This document shows, piece by piece, positions 1-9,505 of a DNA stretch of 64,000 nucleotides. Source of the DNA: Candidatus Eiseniibacteriota bacterium. GTDB taxonomy: Bacteria > Eisenbacteria > RBG-16-71-46 > CAIMUX01. The notes beneath the pieces were generated by a model. The model was given only the letters and a program-made list of their open reading frames with translations, ran no database searches and was not told the DNA's origin. The stretch covers positions 124,001 to 188,000 of the forward strand of contig JACKCR010000007.1 in assembly GCA_020633975.1 (NCBI GenBank), given 5' to 3'. Position 1 is the first letter of the stretch; every line of letters starts with the position of its first letter. The position numbers and the translations under genes are program-made.

Positions 1-2
1 CT

Positions 3-863
3 TCCGACGACCGACCGGAAGGGGCCACCCCGATCGCGACCGGAACTGGCACCGAAGCGCCGGCGGATCCAAAGATGCACAATGCGATCGATCTCGGCTA
101 CGTGGGAGCTCGGGACGAGGGTGCCCTCGACGCCGTGTTCGGGGTTCTCGCTGACCTCGTGCGCTGGCAGGACCTTGCTCAGTTCGCCCGAGGAACGACG
201 GCTTCTACGCCGGAAGTCTCCGGTGTCGTCGTGCTGTCTAGTGGCGACGACCCGGCTTCACAGCGGGCCGAGACATCAGGATCGCCCGTCGCCGCGGAAT
301 CGCCCCAACCACCTGCTCCGCCTGTCCGCCGGATCGAGGAACTCGCGAGCGGCGAAGCGTTGGAGCAGTTCATCGACGAGGCCGTTGCGTATAGGGAAGT
401 ACTGGCCCTCTTCCGCAAGGAGTGGACGACGGCCGATCTCGTCGCGTTCAACGTACGGAATCGCTATCGGGTGATCGGCCATGACCCGAAGAAGCACACG
501 CTCATCGGCCGCTTGGTTGCCAAGGCCAAGGACCACCCACGCGACGCCTTGGCGCGAGAGATCACGGACCTCTTCCTCTCGGCCATCGCAAAGCCGATGA
601 CACGGCGGAAACACGCACACGTGATGTCTCACGTGGCGGAGCTTCTCGCGTCCAAGTCGAGTGGGACCGAGCAGTCGGAACTCGAGAGCGCCATCGCATC
701 CTACGCATCGGGAGCAGCGCCTCGAAGCGTTCCGCTCGGCGTACTTCGTGACCAAACACGTCGGACCGGAATCGCGGGGCTGGCCGCGCAGTCCTACCTA
801 TTCCCCGACGACGTTACGTTGCTTTGCGTCTTCGGCCCGGACGGATCGGACGATCCGAAGTAG
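3..863 (+). CDS. YbgA-like (DUF1722) protein, 5' end outside window
   Basis: The frame is open to the left edge, so the N-terminus is probably missing; the first ATG inside the window is at 75. The C-terminal 125 residues or so match the DUF1722/YbgA fold: a segment like DLVAFHTRHK (here DLVAFNVRNR, with both usual histidines replaced by asparagine), then GRLVAKAK, an RRKHAHVMSHV segment and a terminal SVPLGVLRD...YLFPDD segment. In many bacteria this domain follows DUF523 and sits near photolyase genes; the visible N-terminal part is Pro/Ala-rich and does not look like DUF523. The function of the family is unsettled. It is convergent with the crotonase gene, with only 2 bp between the stop codons. 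Confidence 0.7.
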   Translation, partial: SDDRPEGATPIATGTGTEAPADPKMHNAIDLGYVGARDEGALDAVFGVLADLVRWQDLAQFARGTTASTPEVSGVVVLSSGDDPASQRAETSGSPVAAESPQPPAPPVRRIEELASGEALEQFIDEAVAYREVLALFRKEWTTADLVAFNVRNRYRVIGHDPKKHTLIGRLVAKAKDHPRDALAREITDLFLSAIAKPMTRRKHAHVMSHVAELLASKSSGTEQSELESAIASYASGAAPRSVPLGVLRDQTRRTGIAGLAAQSYLFPDDVTLLCVFGPDGSDDPK

Positions 864-865
864 GA

Positions 866-1669
866 CTACCCTCGCTTGGCGAGGCTCTCCACGACGGCAG
901 TGATCCGGCGCTGCGTCTCGGGCGAGAACCAGGCGTCGAGGAACGCTTCGTCGTCCCGCGCCGTCGTGAGCCCTTCGTGGAGCGCGGGCCGAAGCTGCTC
1001 CTTCAGACGACGCGTCGCGCGGCCCGTCGATTGTGTAAAGGTCTGAGCCACCGACTCGGCCAGAGACGTGAGTTCGGACGCCGGGACGACCTGGTCGAGA
1101 AGGCCGACGGCGAGTGCATCCTGGGGAGCGTAGAGGCTCCCGGTGAGTACGATCTCGTTTCGTCGCGCTCCCGGCGGAAGCGACACGTCTACGATCTCCG
1201 CCACGATCGAGGGGACGGGAAGACCGATCGCGGACTCCTTCAGCCCGAGTACGTAGGACGTCCCCTTGGGTGTGGCATCCGCTCCGATCCGGACGTCGCA
1301 CGCCAATGCCAGCACGGTGCCCCCTGCAACCGCATGCCCATTCACGACCGCTATCGTCGGTCGGGGCAACGTCGCGATCCGACGGAAGACGTGATCGAAC
1401 TGCCGCACGAACGCCTCCATCTCCTCCCGATCGAATTGGAGGAGAGTCGTGAGATCGAGTCCGGCGGAGAACGCCGCTCCCTGCCCCGTGAGGAGAACCG
1501 GGCGGGATGCCCGATCGAGTTCGAAGCCAGGAGGGTCGCCCAGCGCAGACAAGGTGCCGAGTGTTTCGTCCATCGCGGTGAGGAAGTCGGGTCCGACCGC
1601 GTTCGCTCGCCCGAGTTCGAGATGAACCCAGTCCCACTTCTCATGGCATTCGATCCGAATCTCACCCAT
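866..1669 (-). CDS. Enoyl-CoA hydratase/isomerase family protein, ECI1-like
   Basis: This is a 267-residue single-domain crotonase fold protein. Oxyanion-hole elements are AAFSAGLDL (about residues 68-76) and NGHAVAGG. The position of the first catalytic Glu of hydratases (GGGCELA) is Val here (AGGTVLALACD), while the second Glu is kept in GLKESAIGL. That one-Glu pattern, and stretches such as ALAVGLLDQVVP, resemble mitochondrial delta3,delta2-enoyl-CoA isomerase, which shifts double bonds during beta-oxidation of unsaturated fatty acids. Isomerase activity is inferred from this pattern; another crotonase activity is possible. No other beta-oxidation genes are in the window. Confidence 0.85.
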   Translation of the reverse strand: MGEIRIECHEKWDWVHLELGRANAVGPDFLTAMDETLGTLSALGDPPGFELDRASRPVLLTGQGAAFSAGLDLTTLLQFDREEMEAFVRQFDHVFRRIATLPRPTIAVVNGHAVAGGTVLALACDVRIGADATPKGTSYVLGLKESAIGLPVPSIVAEIVDVSLPPGARRNEIVLTGSLYAPQDALAVGLLDQVVPASELTSLAESVAQTFTQSTGRATRRLKEQLRPALHEGLTTARDDEAFLDAWFSPETQRRITAVVESLAKRG

Positions 1670-1760
1670 CGCGTTCGAGTCTCCTTTGGCTTGCTCGTCG
1701 CCGAGCGATGTCCTTACCTTAGTGCTTCGCAGTCGTCCTGGGATCAGAAGGAGCTTCTGG

Positions 1761-2231
1761 ATGGAACATCACGTGCTCAGACTCTGGTACCGCCCCGCAC
1801 CGGGTGCGACCCCGATCGAAGTCCAGAGCCTCGATCTCGTCGCCGGTCAAGGCGTCGACCTCGACCATACGAGAGGGTCGATGCGGCATGTCACCATCGT
1901 CTTCGAAGACGACTGGCGACGAGCCGCCGAGGAAGCGGGGGACGCAGACCTCGACCCCGTGGGTCGACGAGCGAACGTCCTCCTGTCGGGAGGCGGGGGT
2001 CAAGGCTGGATCAAACAGTGGGTCCGGCTCGGACCGTCGCTCTTCGAGGTCAAAGGCGTGACCGCCCCCTGCGGCGTGATGGACGAGTTCCACCAGGGTC
2101 TCAAGGACGCACTCGAGCCAGAGGCGCGCGCCGGAGTCTGGGGACGTCTCCACGCAAGCGGCACGCTTCGGGTGGGAGACGTCTGGAACGCGACGGAGGA
2201 ACGTCCGGCGCCCCAGAGCCGCCCATCCTGA
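1761..2231 (+). CDS. MOSC domain protein
   Basis: This 156-residue protein is essentially one MOSC (molybdenum cofactor sulfurase C-terminal) domain. RRANVLLSG and the conserved cysteine in APCGVMDEF are the family hallmarks. MOSC proteins bind sulfur or molybdenum cofactor, and YiiM-type members reduce N-hydroxylated compounds. The ATG at 1761 is chosen because AGAAGGAG lies about 6 bases upstream; the frame extends further upstream but without a ribosome site. A molybdopterin synthesis operon (moaA, moaD, moaE) lies 33 kb away, so the cofactor is probably made by this organism. Confidence 0.85.
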   Translation: MEHHVLRLWYRPAPGATPIEVQSLDLVAGQGVDLDHTRGSMRHVTIVFEDDWRRAAEEAGDADLDPVGRRANVLLSGGGGQGWIKQWVRLGPSLFEVKGVTAPCGVMDEFHQGLKDALEPEARAGVWGRLHASGTLRVGDVWNATEERPAPQSRPS

Positions 2232-2247
2232 AGCCGGGCATCGACGC

Positions 2248-4002
2248 TCAGTTCAGTACCTGCACTTCGCCCGTCAGGACCCGGCCTTCCGCGGTTTGCC
2301 CGCGGAGGAAGTACCGGCCTGGCGCGACCCTCCGTCCCGTCCCGTCGAGACCATCCCAGTCCACGTAGGGGAGACCCAACGGCTGGGACGGGCCATCGAG
2401 CGAACGCACGAGTCGACCGGCAGGTGACACCACGTCGAGTCGAGCGAGCCGCGACTTGCCTCGCAGCAAGATCCGGGCACCGGTGTCGGACCGCATCGGG
2501 TTCGGCAGGGCGAGCAGCGCCGGGAGTGCGCGACCGTTCTCGCTCGGTCCCGAGGACGCGGTGAGACCGTTGTAGAAGACGAAGAGGAGATCCGAGTTCT
2601 CGTCGACGACCGAGATGTCCATGTCTCCATCGCCGTCGAGATCGCTCGCCCATGGATACGACCCGGTCAACTGCACGAGCAGGTTCTCGTGCCAGGTGAA
2701 CGAACCGGTCCCGTCATTCAAGAAGACCTGGGCGTTCGCACCGGAGAAGTTCGAGGTGATCGCATCGATCGTCCCGTTGCCGTCGAGGTCCGCGAGGTGG
2801 ACGCCGAGCGGAAATGCGGAGGTGGCAACAGAGGTCGCGGTGAAGGCGCCCGTACCGTCGTTGAGCAGAACACCCATCCGGTTGCCGAACGAGTCGGCCA
2901 TGACGAGGTCGACATCTCCATCCCCGTCGAGATCGTTCGCATCCGTGTCCCACGGACCATTGCCAGCCGGGTAGTGACCACGGATCGAGAAGCTGCCGCC
3001 GGTACCGTCGTTGAGCAGGATCGTGACGAGATCGGCCTCGCGGCATCCGACAGCGATGTCAGGGTGACCGTCTCCATCGTAGTCCTCGACTTCGACGGTG
3101 AACGAGCCATCTGCGATCCCGGTGTAGGGGAAGCCCGGGAAGAACGTGCCGCTCCCACGGTTGTAGAACACCCACACTTCTCCCTGCCCGGCCGCAGGGA
3201 CGTGCGATGTCGCAACGAGATCGATGTCGAGGTCTCCGTCCAAGTCCGCGCCGTGGACTTGTCGGCAGTCATCGGAATCGGTCGGATAGAAACCGGCCGG
3301 CGAGAAGGTACCGTCTCCGTTGTTCATGAGGACGGTCATCGTGCTGCCCTGGATGTCCGCCGTCGCCAAGTCCTGCCAACCGTCGTTGTCGAAGTCGTCC
3401 CCGTAGATCGAACTCGGCTTCTGCCCGACGCCGTAGTCCGTCCGCGCGTCGAACTCTCCGATGCCGCTGTCGTTGAGGAAGACGGAGACGTCGCTCGTGC
3501 CCTCGTTCGGGACGCAGATGTCGGGCCTTCCGTCCTCGTCGACGTCGCCGCCGTAGATGAAGTACGGGATGATCGAGGCGTCGAACACCGAGAACTCGGA
3601 GAAGTCGATCCCGCCGAACCCCGAGGCGACCGTGAAGGAGAAGTAGTACCCACCCGTGAGTTTCGTTCCGGAAGTCATCCCCTCGATGTCCCGGTGGAGA
3701 TGGACCCTCACCTTCTCGCCGGGTAGGAACGTGGCGCCGGGCTGGAAGCTCAGGGTGTTGCCGGTGACGGTCACGGTTCCAGGCTCGATTCCGGACATCA
3801 CACCCGCGACTCGGATCGACGTGCTCGGAACCACGATGTCCTCATCGAACACGATGTCGATCGACGGAATCGAGGGCGAGACTCCGAGTTCGTACTGACT
3901 CGGATTCGTCGACACGACCTCGAGCGCGGCCGCCGGCGTCAGGGCTGTCGCGAGGCAGGTGAGCGCAGCGAGTGTGGATCGCGTCCATAGGGTAGGAAAC
4001 AT
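2248..4002 (-). CDS. Secreted FG-GAP/VCBS repeat protein with Ig-like domain and FlgD-like tail
   Basis: This is a 584-residue exported protein. A signal peptide (MFPTLWTRSTLAALTCLAT..) is followed by an SbsA-like Ig domain (about 30-125), then seven repeats of the calcium-binding type DxDxDGxxD followed by VFLNDGTG-like strands, predicted to form a beta-propeller. The last 85 residues form a FlgD-like Ig domain (RLDVVSPAGRLVRSL ... WDGLDGTGRRVAPGRYFLR). The tail resembles those of surface proteins of FCB-group bacteria, where it serves as a sorting or attachment module. The ATG at 4002 has AGGAGG nine bases upstream; an earlier in-frame start at 4056 has none. Likely role: cell-surface adhesion or binding. 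Confidence 0.85.
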   Translation of the reverse strand: MFPTLWTRSTLAALTCLATALTPAAALEVVSTNPSQYELGVSPSIPSIDIVFDEDIVVPSTSIRVAGVMSGIEPGTVTVTGNTLSFQPGATFLPGEKVRVHLHRDIEGMTSGTKLTGGYYFSFTVASGFGGIDFSEFSVFDASIIPYFIYGGDVDEDGRPDICVPNEGTSDVSVFLNDSGIGEFDARTDYGVGQKPSSIYGDDFDNDGWQDLATADIQGSTMTVLMNNGDGTFSPAGFYPTDSDDCRQVHGADLDGDLDIDLVATSHVPAAGQGEVWVFYNRGSGTFFPGFPYTGIADGSFTVEVEDYDGDGHPDIAVGCREADLVTILLNDGTGGSFSIRGHYPAGNGPWDTDANDLDGDGDVDLVMADSFGNRMGVLLNDGTGAFTATSVATSAFPLGVHLADLDGNGTIDAITSNFSGANAQVFLNDGTGSFTWHENLLVQLTGSYPWASDLDGDGDMDISVVDENSDLLFVFYNGLTASSGPSENGRALPALLALPNPMRSDTGARILLRGKSRLARLDVVSPAGRLVRSLDGPSQPLGLPYVDWDGLDGTGRRVAPGRYFLRGQTAEGRVLTGEVQVLN

Positions 4003-4152
4003 CGGGCTCCTCCTGGATCGGGTGAGAGCTGAAGCTAGGGCAAGGAACCTGGTCACCGGCAGGACGCGATCGTACCACGAGTCGGGGCTGGAGCCACGAA
4101 CGAACGGCGCCCCCTGCTGGGGCGTCTTCCCCCGCCTCGCTGGGAGGCTGGA

Positions 4153-5880
4153 CTACGCGACGCCGCGGCGCTGTCCGGGATTGGACCGGCGCTGCGCCCC
4201 GGCTCTCGATCGACCCGCACCCGCGCCCTCGCGACCGTCGCCCACGCGGAAGCTGTCGACGAGCGCTTGGAGCTGCTCCGCCCGCTGGGAGAGCTGAGCT
4301 GCTGCCATCGACGCCTGCCGTGCACCCTCGGACGACTCTTCGGTGGCGGCCCGGACGGTTTCGGCATTCCGACTGACCTGAACGCTGGCCACGGACTGCT
4401 GCTGGGCTGCGGCAGCGATCGCGGAGACCATTTCCGTGACGTGCTGCGCACTGCCCACGATCTGCCCGAGGCTGTTTTCGGCCTGCGCCGCGGCCGACGT
4501 ACCACTCTCGATCTCGACACGGCTCTCGCCCATCTTCTTGACGGCGGCCGCGGTCCCCTCCTGGATCTCGACGATCGAGCCGCGGATCTCCTGGGTCGCC
4601 TTCGTCGTGCGGTCCGCGAGAGAACGCACTTCGTCCGCCACGACGGCGAACCCTCGGCCGTGCTCGCCGGCCCGAGCCGCTTCGATCGCGGCGTTGAGTG
4701 CGAGGAGATTCGTCTGGTCGGCGATGTCGTTGATGACTTCGATGATCTTTCCGATCGCCTCGCCCTTGCGTCCGAGGTCCGCGACGGCGTCCGAACCCGC
4801 GCCCACCGACTCCGAGATCGCGAGCATCCGCTCGATCGTCTCGCTCACGACGACCCCACCTTGCTCTGCGCTGGCTCGCGACTCCGTGGCCGACTGGGAC
4901 GCAAGTCCGCTCCGCTCCGCCACCTCGTTCGCCGATACCGCGACCTCTTCCATGGCCGACGAGATCTCCAGCACCTGTTGGCGCTGGGTCTCGAGTCCCG
5001 CCGCCATTTCCTCACTCGAGGCGGCGATCTCGGTCGCCGCGGACGCGACGTCTCGACTCACGCCCGCGAGTTCCAGGATCATCCGCTCCATCCGTTCGAC
5101 GAACTTGTTGAAGCGGAGACTCAACTGCCCCACCTCGTCGTCCGCGGTCACCTCGAGCCGCTTCGAGAGATCGGCCTCACCCTCCGCGATGTCGCCGAGA
5201 CGATCGATGAGTGTCGCCATCGGACGCGAGAAGACGGTCCGCAATGCGAGGAAGAACCCCGCGAGGGCGATCACGAGCAACACTGCGGCCACGACACTTC
5301 CCTGAGAGAGGTACCGCGTTACCGCGTGATCGACCGGGGTGAGGGGCAATGTCACGTGGTAGGCCCCGTGAACGTCGCCGACCTTCCACGACGTGCCCGC
5401 GGTCGAGCCGTCGTGGCAGTCGACACAGGCCTCACCGAGCCGCACCGCTCGCATGTAGTGGACGGCGTTGGCTTCGGAATCGACCCGAGAGAGAGTGCCC
5501 ACGCCTCCACTCTCGATCTGTTCCTCGAGGTCGGCGAGCATCTCGGCGCTGAAGCTTCCCTTCTCGGGCTCGTTCTCGCTGCCTTCCGCATGGAAGGCGG
5601 GAACGCCGAACTCCAGGTGTTCTTCTTTCGCGGCCCGTTCGGCGATCTGCCACTGATGGAGCGCTTCGAACGAGTCCTCTCCGTTCTCGAGCGCTACGGC
5701 GACTCCCTGATCGGCAAACATCGTGAAGGCTGCTGCCTTCTCGATCAAACTCTCCTCCGCCGTCGAACGGATCGCGCGCGAGAAGGAATAGAAGTTGGCG
5801 CCCAGAACGGCAGTAGCGGTGATGACCGTCAGCGCCAGGATGCGGACGGTCAAGCTCGTGGATCGAAGGCGACCCATCAT
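4153..5880 (-). CDS. Methyl-accepting chemotaxis protein with haem-c type sensor (Tll0287/DUF3365-like)
   Basis: This is a 575-residue chemoreceptor. TM1 is at about 12-32. The periplasmic domain contains a CxxCH motif (C152, C155, H156) inside [11 protein letters not shown] and a [13 protein letters not shown] segment typical of Tll0287/DUF3365 sensors. TM2 is at about 190-215, then HAMP and a long coiled-coil signalling domain with the conserved tip [20 protein letters not shown]. There is no C-terminal NWETF-type pentapeptide tether. Covalent haem would suggest sensing of redox state or a gas; this is inference. It lies 75 bp downstream of a paralogue and is probably co-transcribed with it. 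Two adjacent ATG codons (5880, 5877) are possible starts; an upstream in-frame TTG at 5892 is less likely. Confidence 0.9.
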   Translation of the reverse strand: MMGRLRSTSLTVRILALTVITATAVLGANFYSFSRAIRSTAEESLIEKAAAFTMFADQGVAVALENGEDSFEALHQWQIAERAAKEEHLEFGVPAFHAEGSENEPEKGSFSAEMLADLEEQIESGGVGTLSRVDSEANAVHYMRAVRLGEACVDCHDGSTAGTSWKVGDVHGAYHVTLPLTPVDHAVTRYLSQGSVVAAVLLVIALAGFFLALRTVFSRPMATLIDRLGDIAEGEADLSKRLEVTADDEVGQLSLRFNKFVERMERMILELAGVSRDVASAATEIAASSEEMAAGLETQRQQVLEISSAMEEVAVSANEVAERSGLASQSATESRASAEQGGVVVSETIERMLAISESVGAGSDAVADLGRKGEAIGKIIEVINDIADQTNLLALNAAIEAARAGEHGRGFAVVADEVRSLADRTTKATQEIRGSIVEIQEGTAAAVKKMGESRVEIESGTSAAAQAENSLGQIVGSAQHVTEMVSAIAAAAQQQSVASVQVSRNAETVRAATEESSEGARQASMAAAQLSQRAEQLQALVDSFRVGDGREGAGAGRSRAGAQRRSNPGQRRGVA

Positions 5881-5955
5881 CGTTGCCCCCAAGTCAAAGA
5901 GGCTGGTGTCACGCGGCTCTTCGCGAGGTCCCCAGCGGCCTAGGGCGTCCCGCGA

Positions 5956-7812
5956 TCAGGCAGCTCTCCGTCTGATCGCCGGGCGCGTGGTTCCCGGACG
6001 TGGATGGGCAGTTGCCTGCCCTCCCGTCCCCGACATGCGACTATCTACCTTGAATGAGCCCACGAGCACCTGAAGCTGCTCGGCCTTCTCCGAGAGTTGA
6101 GCCGCAGCAATCGCCGCCTGACGAGCGCCTTCGTTCGTCTCACGGGTCGCCGCACTGACCGTCTCGGAGTTCTGACTGACTTGCTCGCTCGCACGCGACT
6201 GCTGGTTCGCTGCCGCGGCGATCGCCTGTACCATTTCGGTCACGCTGATCGCGCTCGAGACGATTCCGCGCAGACTATCTTCGGCCCGCGCCGCGCTCTC
6301 CGTCCCCTTGGCGATCTGACTGCGACTCTGTTCCATCCGAACGACCGCGTCGCTCGTCCCCTTCTGGATTTCGGTAATCGAGGTCTCGATCTCCTGCGTT
6401 GCTTTCGTTGTTCGATCCGCGAGGGACCGGACCTCATCCGCCACTACGGCGAAGCCTCGACCGTGCTCTCCAGCCCGCGCCGCTTCGATCGCGGCGTTGA
6501 GCGCGAGTAGATTCGTCTGGTCGGCAATGTCGTTGATCACTTCGATGATCTTGCCGATCTCCTCCCCGCGCTTTCCGAGCTCGCTCACCGCCTGTGAACT
6601 CGCACCGACCGAGTCGCTGATGGCATGCATCTCCTGAATGGTCTCGGCGACAACGGCACCGCCCTCTTCCGCGCTCCTGCGAGACTGCGTCGCAGACTCC
6701 GTAGCCAGTCCTCCTCGCTCGGCCACTTCGTGCGCGGCAGTCGCTACCTGCTCCATCGCTTCGGTGATCTCGTAGACCCTTTGATTCTGGAGGTCGAGCC
6801 CCGTCGCCATCTCCTCGGCGGAGGCCGCGATCTCGGTCGCCGCCGAGGCAACCTCGTGACTCACACCTCCGAGTTCGACGACCATGTCGTGAATCCGGCC
6901 GACGAACCGGTTGAACCACGTTCCGAGCTGTCCAAGCTCATCCGTTCCGTTTACCGGAATCCGCCGCGTGAGATCGCCCTCTCCCTGTGCGATGTCCTGG
7001 AGCCTGAGCACCAGAGCCATCACCGGACGAGTGAAGACAGCCCGAAGTGCGAAGAAGAATCCGGCGAGACAGAGCGCAACGAGGGGGAGTGTCCAGGCCA
7101 GCCCTGTCCGCATGAAGCCGGCAACTGCGGCATCGACCGGCTCGAGTGGCATGAGGACGTGATAGGCCCCATGCATGTCGCCGACTTTCCAGCCCTCCAT
7201 GGTGATTCCGAGGATGTCCTTGCCATCTCCATCCTTGTCCCAGCGATTGCCTCGGTCACCGTGGCACATCAAGCAATCTTCCCCGAGACGAATTGCGCGC
7301 ATGTAGTGCAGGACGTTGGCGTCCTTGTCGATTGCGTAGATCGTCTCGCTCTCGCCGGACTTGGTCTGGGACGTGAGGTCGCGGAGCAACGACTCCGAGA
7401 ACGATCCCTTCTCCGGCTCGTTGTCCTTGTTTCGTGCGTCGAAGGCCGAGATTCGGAAGTTGATGTTCTCCCGCTCCGCCGCGCTCTGGGCCGACTTCCA
7501 TCCGGCCACGACCGGGATGACGTCGAAGAACGCGGAATCCTTGACCTTGTTCTGGGCCTTCGCCTCTTCCAATTGAGCACTCAGCGCGGGAATGTCGAAC
7601 GACTGGCGCGTGTGCATGGAAGCGACGTGATTCTTCGCTTCGTCGGCAACCGCAGTGAAGGCGGCCGCCTTCTCCACCATCGCATCGACGGAAGTGGTAC
7701 GGATTGCCTTGTTGAACACAACATAGTTGGCGACCACCACGATGGCGATCGCTAGACCCGTCAGGAATAGGATCCGCGAGGTCAGACTGAGGGACTGAAG
7801 CCTATTGAACAC
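5956..7812 (-). CDS. Methyl-accepting chemotaxis protein with haem-c type sensor, paralogue 2
   Basis: This is a 618-residue paralogue of the next gene downstream, with the same architecture: TM1, periplasmic DUF3365-like domain with a CxxCH motif (C180, C183, H184), TM2, HAMP, and a signalling domain with an almost identical hairpin tip. The periplasmic domain is longer, with a 40-residue insertion before the shared part and an extra Asp/Gly-rich loop after the haem motif. The GTG at 7812 is the start because AGGAGG lies 7 bases upstream. No cheA, cheW or flagellar genes occur in the window, so its partners are elsewhere. Confidence 0.9.
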   Translation of the reverse strand: MFNRLQSLSLTSRILFLTGLAIAIVVVANYVVFNKAIRTTSVDAMVEKAAAFTAVADEAKNHVASMHTRQSFDIPALSAQLEEAKAQNKVKDSAFFDVIPVVAGWKSAQSAAERENINFRISAFDARNKDNEPEKGSFSESLLRDLTSQTKSGESETIYAIDKDANVLHYMRAIRLGEDCLMCHGDRGNRWDKDGDGKDILGITMEGWKVGDMHGAYHVLMPLEPVDAAVAGFMRTGLAWTLPLVALCLAGFFFALRAVFTRPVMALVLRLQDIAQGEGDLTRRIPVNGTDELGQLGTWFNRFVGRIHDMVVELGGVSHEVASAATEIAASAEEMATGLDLQNQRVYEITEAMEQVATAAHEVAERGGLATESATQSRRSAEEGGAVVAETIQEMHAISDSVGASSQAVSELGKRGEEIGKIIEVINDIADQTNLLALNAAIEAARAGEHGRGFAVVADEVRSLADRTTKATQEIETSITEIQKGTSDAVVRMEQSRSQIAKGTESAARAEDSLRGIVSSAISVTEMVQAIAAAANQQSRASEQVSQNSETVSAATRETNEGARQAAIAAAQLSEKAEQLQVLVGSFKVDSRMSGTGGQATAHPRPGTTRPAIRRRAA

Positions 7813-8052
7813 GGACGAGCCTCCTAGGCCGCCGGCGGCCGAACGTTCACACAAACCGTTCGAATGCGTTCTGAGGCGTCCCGAACCGGAGTGGAAACTG
7901 GGAAGGTGACGTCACACCCGGGTACTGCCCATATCGAGGGGATCGGGACGAGGCCCGGCGATCTTTAGGGGATAGGCGACTGTGCGTGAGTAGGAACCCC
8001 CGTGCCATGACGGGTACCCCTCACGCCCGATCAGGATGATGCGGGCGCAGCC
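7813..8052. promoter_or_regulatory. Intergenic leader of the chemoreceptor pair
   Basis: This 240-bp gap lies between the yjbQ-like stop and the first chemoreceptor start. It contains a perfect 10-bp palindrome GTGACGTCAC at 7906-7915, about 95 bp upstream of the GTG start, which is a possible operator. It also contains an imperfect inverted repeat at about 7991-8021 (AGGAACCCCCGT / ACGGGTACCCCT), which could act as a terminator for the yjbQ-like gene; there is no T-run after it. No clear -35/-10 pair is recognised. Confidence 0.35.
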
Positions 8053-8472
8053 TCAATCGCCGATGATCTTGACCAGCACACGCTTACGTCGACGGCCATC
8101 GAACTCACCGTAGAAGATCTGCTCCCACGGGCCGAAGTCCAACCGGCCCTCTGTGATGGCGACGACCACCTCCCGGCCCATGATCTGGCGCTTATGATGA
8201 GCATCGCCGTTGTCTTCACCGGTTCGGTTGTGGTCGTAGCGGTCGATCGGCGCGTGTGGGGCGAGTTCCTCGAGCCACCGCTTGTAGTCCCGATGGAGGC
8301 CGGATTCATCGTCGTTGATGAAGACCGACGCGGTGATGTGCATCGCATTGACGAGACAGAGCCCTTCCTGCACGCCGCTCGCACGCACCTCGGACTCGAC
8401 CTGCTGGGTGATGTTGACGAAGTCCATCCGGTTCGGCGTTTCGAACCAGAGTTCCTTGCGGTGCGATCTCAT
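8053..8472 (-). CDS. YjbQ family protein (UPF0047)
   Basis: This 139-residue protein covers the entire YjbQ/UPF0047 domain. Conserved elements are [17 protein letters not shown] (metal-binding region), a [21 protein letters not shown] segment with the family's histidines, and the C-terminal [24 protein letters not shown]. coli YjbQ has weak thiamine-phosphate synthase activity, but the physiological role is unclear. The ATG at 8472 is preceded by GGGAGGC seven bases upstream; an earlier in-frame Met at 8523 adds 17 non-conserved residues. Confidence 0.9.
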   Translation of the reverse strand: MRSHRKELWFETPNRMDFVNITQQVESEVRASGVQEGLCLVNAMHITASVFINDDESGLHRDYKRWLEELAPHAPIDRYDHNRTGEDNGDAHHKRQIMGREVVVAITEGRLDFGPWEQIFYGEFDGRRRKRVLVKIIGD

Positions 8473-8525
8473 CTCGAAGCCTCCCGAATCCGCATCGATG
8501 GGGCCGTCGTCGGCCGCGAGCAATT

Positions 8526-8593
8526 CACGGAGTAGCGTACGTCAGGGAGTAGCGTATGTCAGGGAGTACCGTAGGTCACGGAGTACCCCGAGC
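8526..8593. repeat. 17-bp stop-codon-spanning tandem repeat (4 units)
   Basis: Four units of 17 bp lie head to tail at 8526-8542, 8543-8559, 8560-8576 and 8577-8593; the middle ones read CAGGGAGTAGCGTATGT and CAGGGAGTACCGTAGGT. The TGA stop of the exported-protein gene on the minus strand (8559-8561) lies within the array, and a TGA recurs in the same place of each of the three complete copies. Because 17 is not a multiple of three, each copy shifts the reading frame. The array looks like slippage-type duplication of the gene's own 3' end. Confidence 0.9.
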
Positions 8594-9503
8594 GAATCCG
8601 CTTCACGCTGGCGTCGACCTCCTCCGGGGAAAGATCTGGACGCCACTTCGCGAGCCCCTCGGCGTGGCGCTGGGCGGCCTCTTCGCGGTTTCGGTGCGGC
8701 GCTTCCCAGCGACCGTAGACCTGAACTGCGCGGTCCCCCAGTGGAACGGCCGGATCGCCGAGCGAAACCTGGAACACTTGGATCGAGCGTCCGTCCGGAC
8801 CCTCCACGTCCAACTTGCCGCCACGAAGGGTACCGATCGGCGAGTTCCCTTCGGATGGGAACAGGTCGAGCGCGAGCCGAACCTCACCGGGAATCTCGAC
8901 CCACACGGAGCGGCCGCCGCCCAGTTGGATGATCCGCCCGACATAGTGTTCGTCGTCGAGAACGATCGGGCTCTCATGGAACGACCAATGCCCGAGAACG
9001 TCCCGAACGCCGTCGGTGAGTTCGATCGGGCCCGGGCTCCCGGGAAGATGGCGAGGGACCGCGTTGAGGAGAATCGAGTCGTCCCCATCCGCGGGCAGGT
9101 CGAACGAGACCGCCCGCCAGTCCGAAAGGTCGTGTTCATCCTCGAACAAGAGCCCGGTCGGTCCCTCCACGCGCACCGAGAGTATCGTCTTGTCCTCTCG
9201 CGCCTGCATCGTGGCCCGCACCCGCATCGGTTGCTCTTCGGATCGGTAGACGAAGCCGAGGCTTCCGGCTCGGCCAACGGTGCCGCTCCCGAGAGAGCTC
9301 GACGCCCCGCCGGGGTCCACCTTCATGAGTTCGACGCCGAGTTCTGCGTCTTCTGCACCGCTCGGCCCGGCAATCGTCTTCGCATCCGAGGCCAAGGACG
9401 TGGAAGTCGCGAGGACGACCACGAGCGCCAACCCCGCGTGAGAGAACCGCGCACATACGGACCTTCCGAATGAAGAGAGTCTTCCTTCTCTACTCCACCT
9501 CAC
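8559..9503 (-). CDS. Exported protein of unknown function in an ECF sigma operon
   Basis: This is a 314-residue protein with an N-terminal signal sequence (hydrophobic core LALVVVLATSTS, likely cleavage after LAS). The mature part is predicted to be mainly beta-structured, with acidic segments and an Arg/Glu-rich helical stretch near residues 255-300 (HRNREEAAQRHAEGLAKW). No family is recognised. The GTG at 9503 has AAAGGAG about 6 bases upstream, inside the end of the anti-sigma gene, so it is translationally linked to it. As third gene after a sigma and anti-sigma pair it may be the regulated target or a periplasmic co-regulator. Its last codons lie in a 17-bp tandem repeat. Confidence 0.75.
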   Translation of the reverse strand: MRWSREGRLSSFGRSVCARFSHAGLALVVVLATSTSLASDAKTIAGPSGAEDAELGVELMKVDPGGASSSLGSGTVGRAGSLGFVYRSEEQPMRVRATMQAREDKTILSVRVEGPTGLLFEDEHDLSDWRAVSFDLPADGDDSILLNAVPRHLPGSPGPIELTDGVRDVLGHWSFHESPIVLDDEHYVGRIIQLGGGRSVWVEIPGEVRLALDLFPSEGNSPIGTLRGGKLDVEGPDGRSIQVFQVSLGDPAVPLGDRAVQVYGRWEAPHRNREEAAQRHAEGLAKWRPDLSPEEVDASVKRIRSGYSVTYGTP

Positions 9504-9505
9504 AG

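Noticed and set aside
4267-7755. Long open frames antisense to the chemoreceptors
   Set aside because: They mirror the conserved receptor sequence and show no protein family features of their own.
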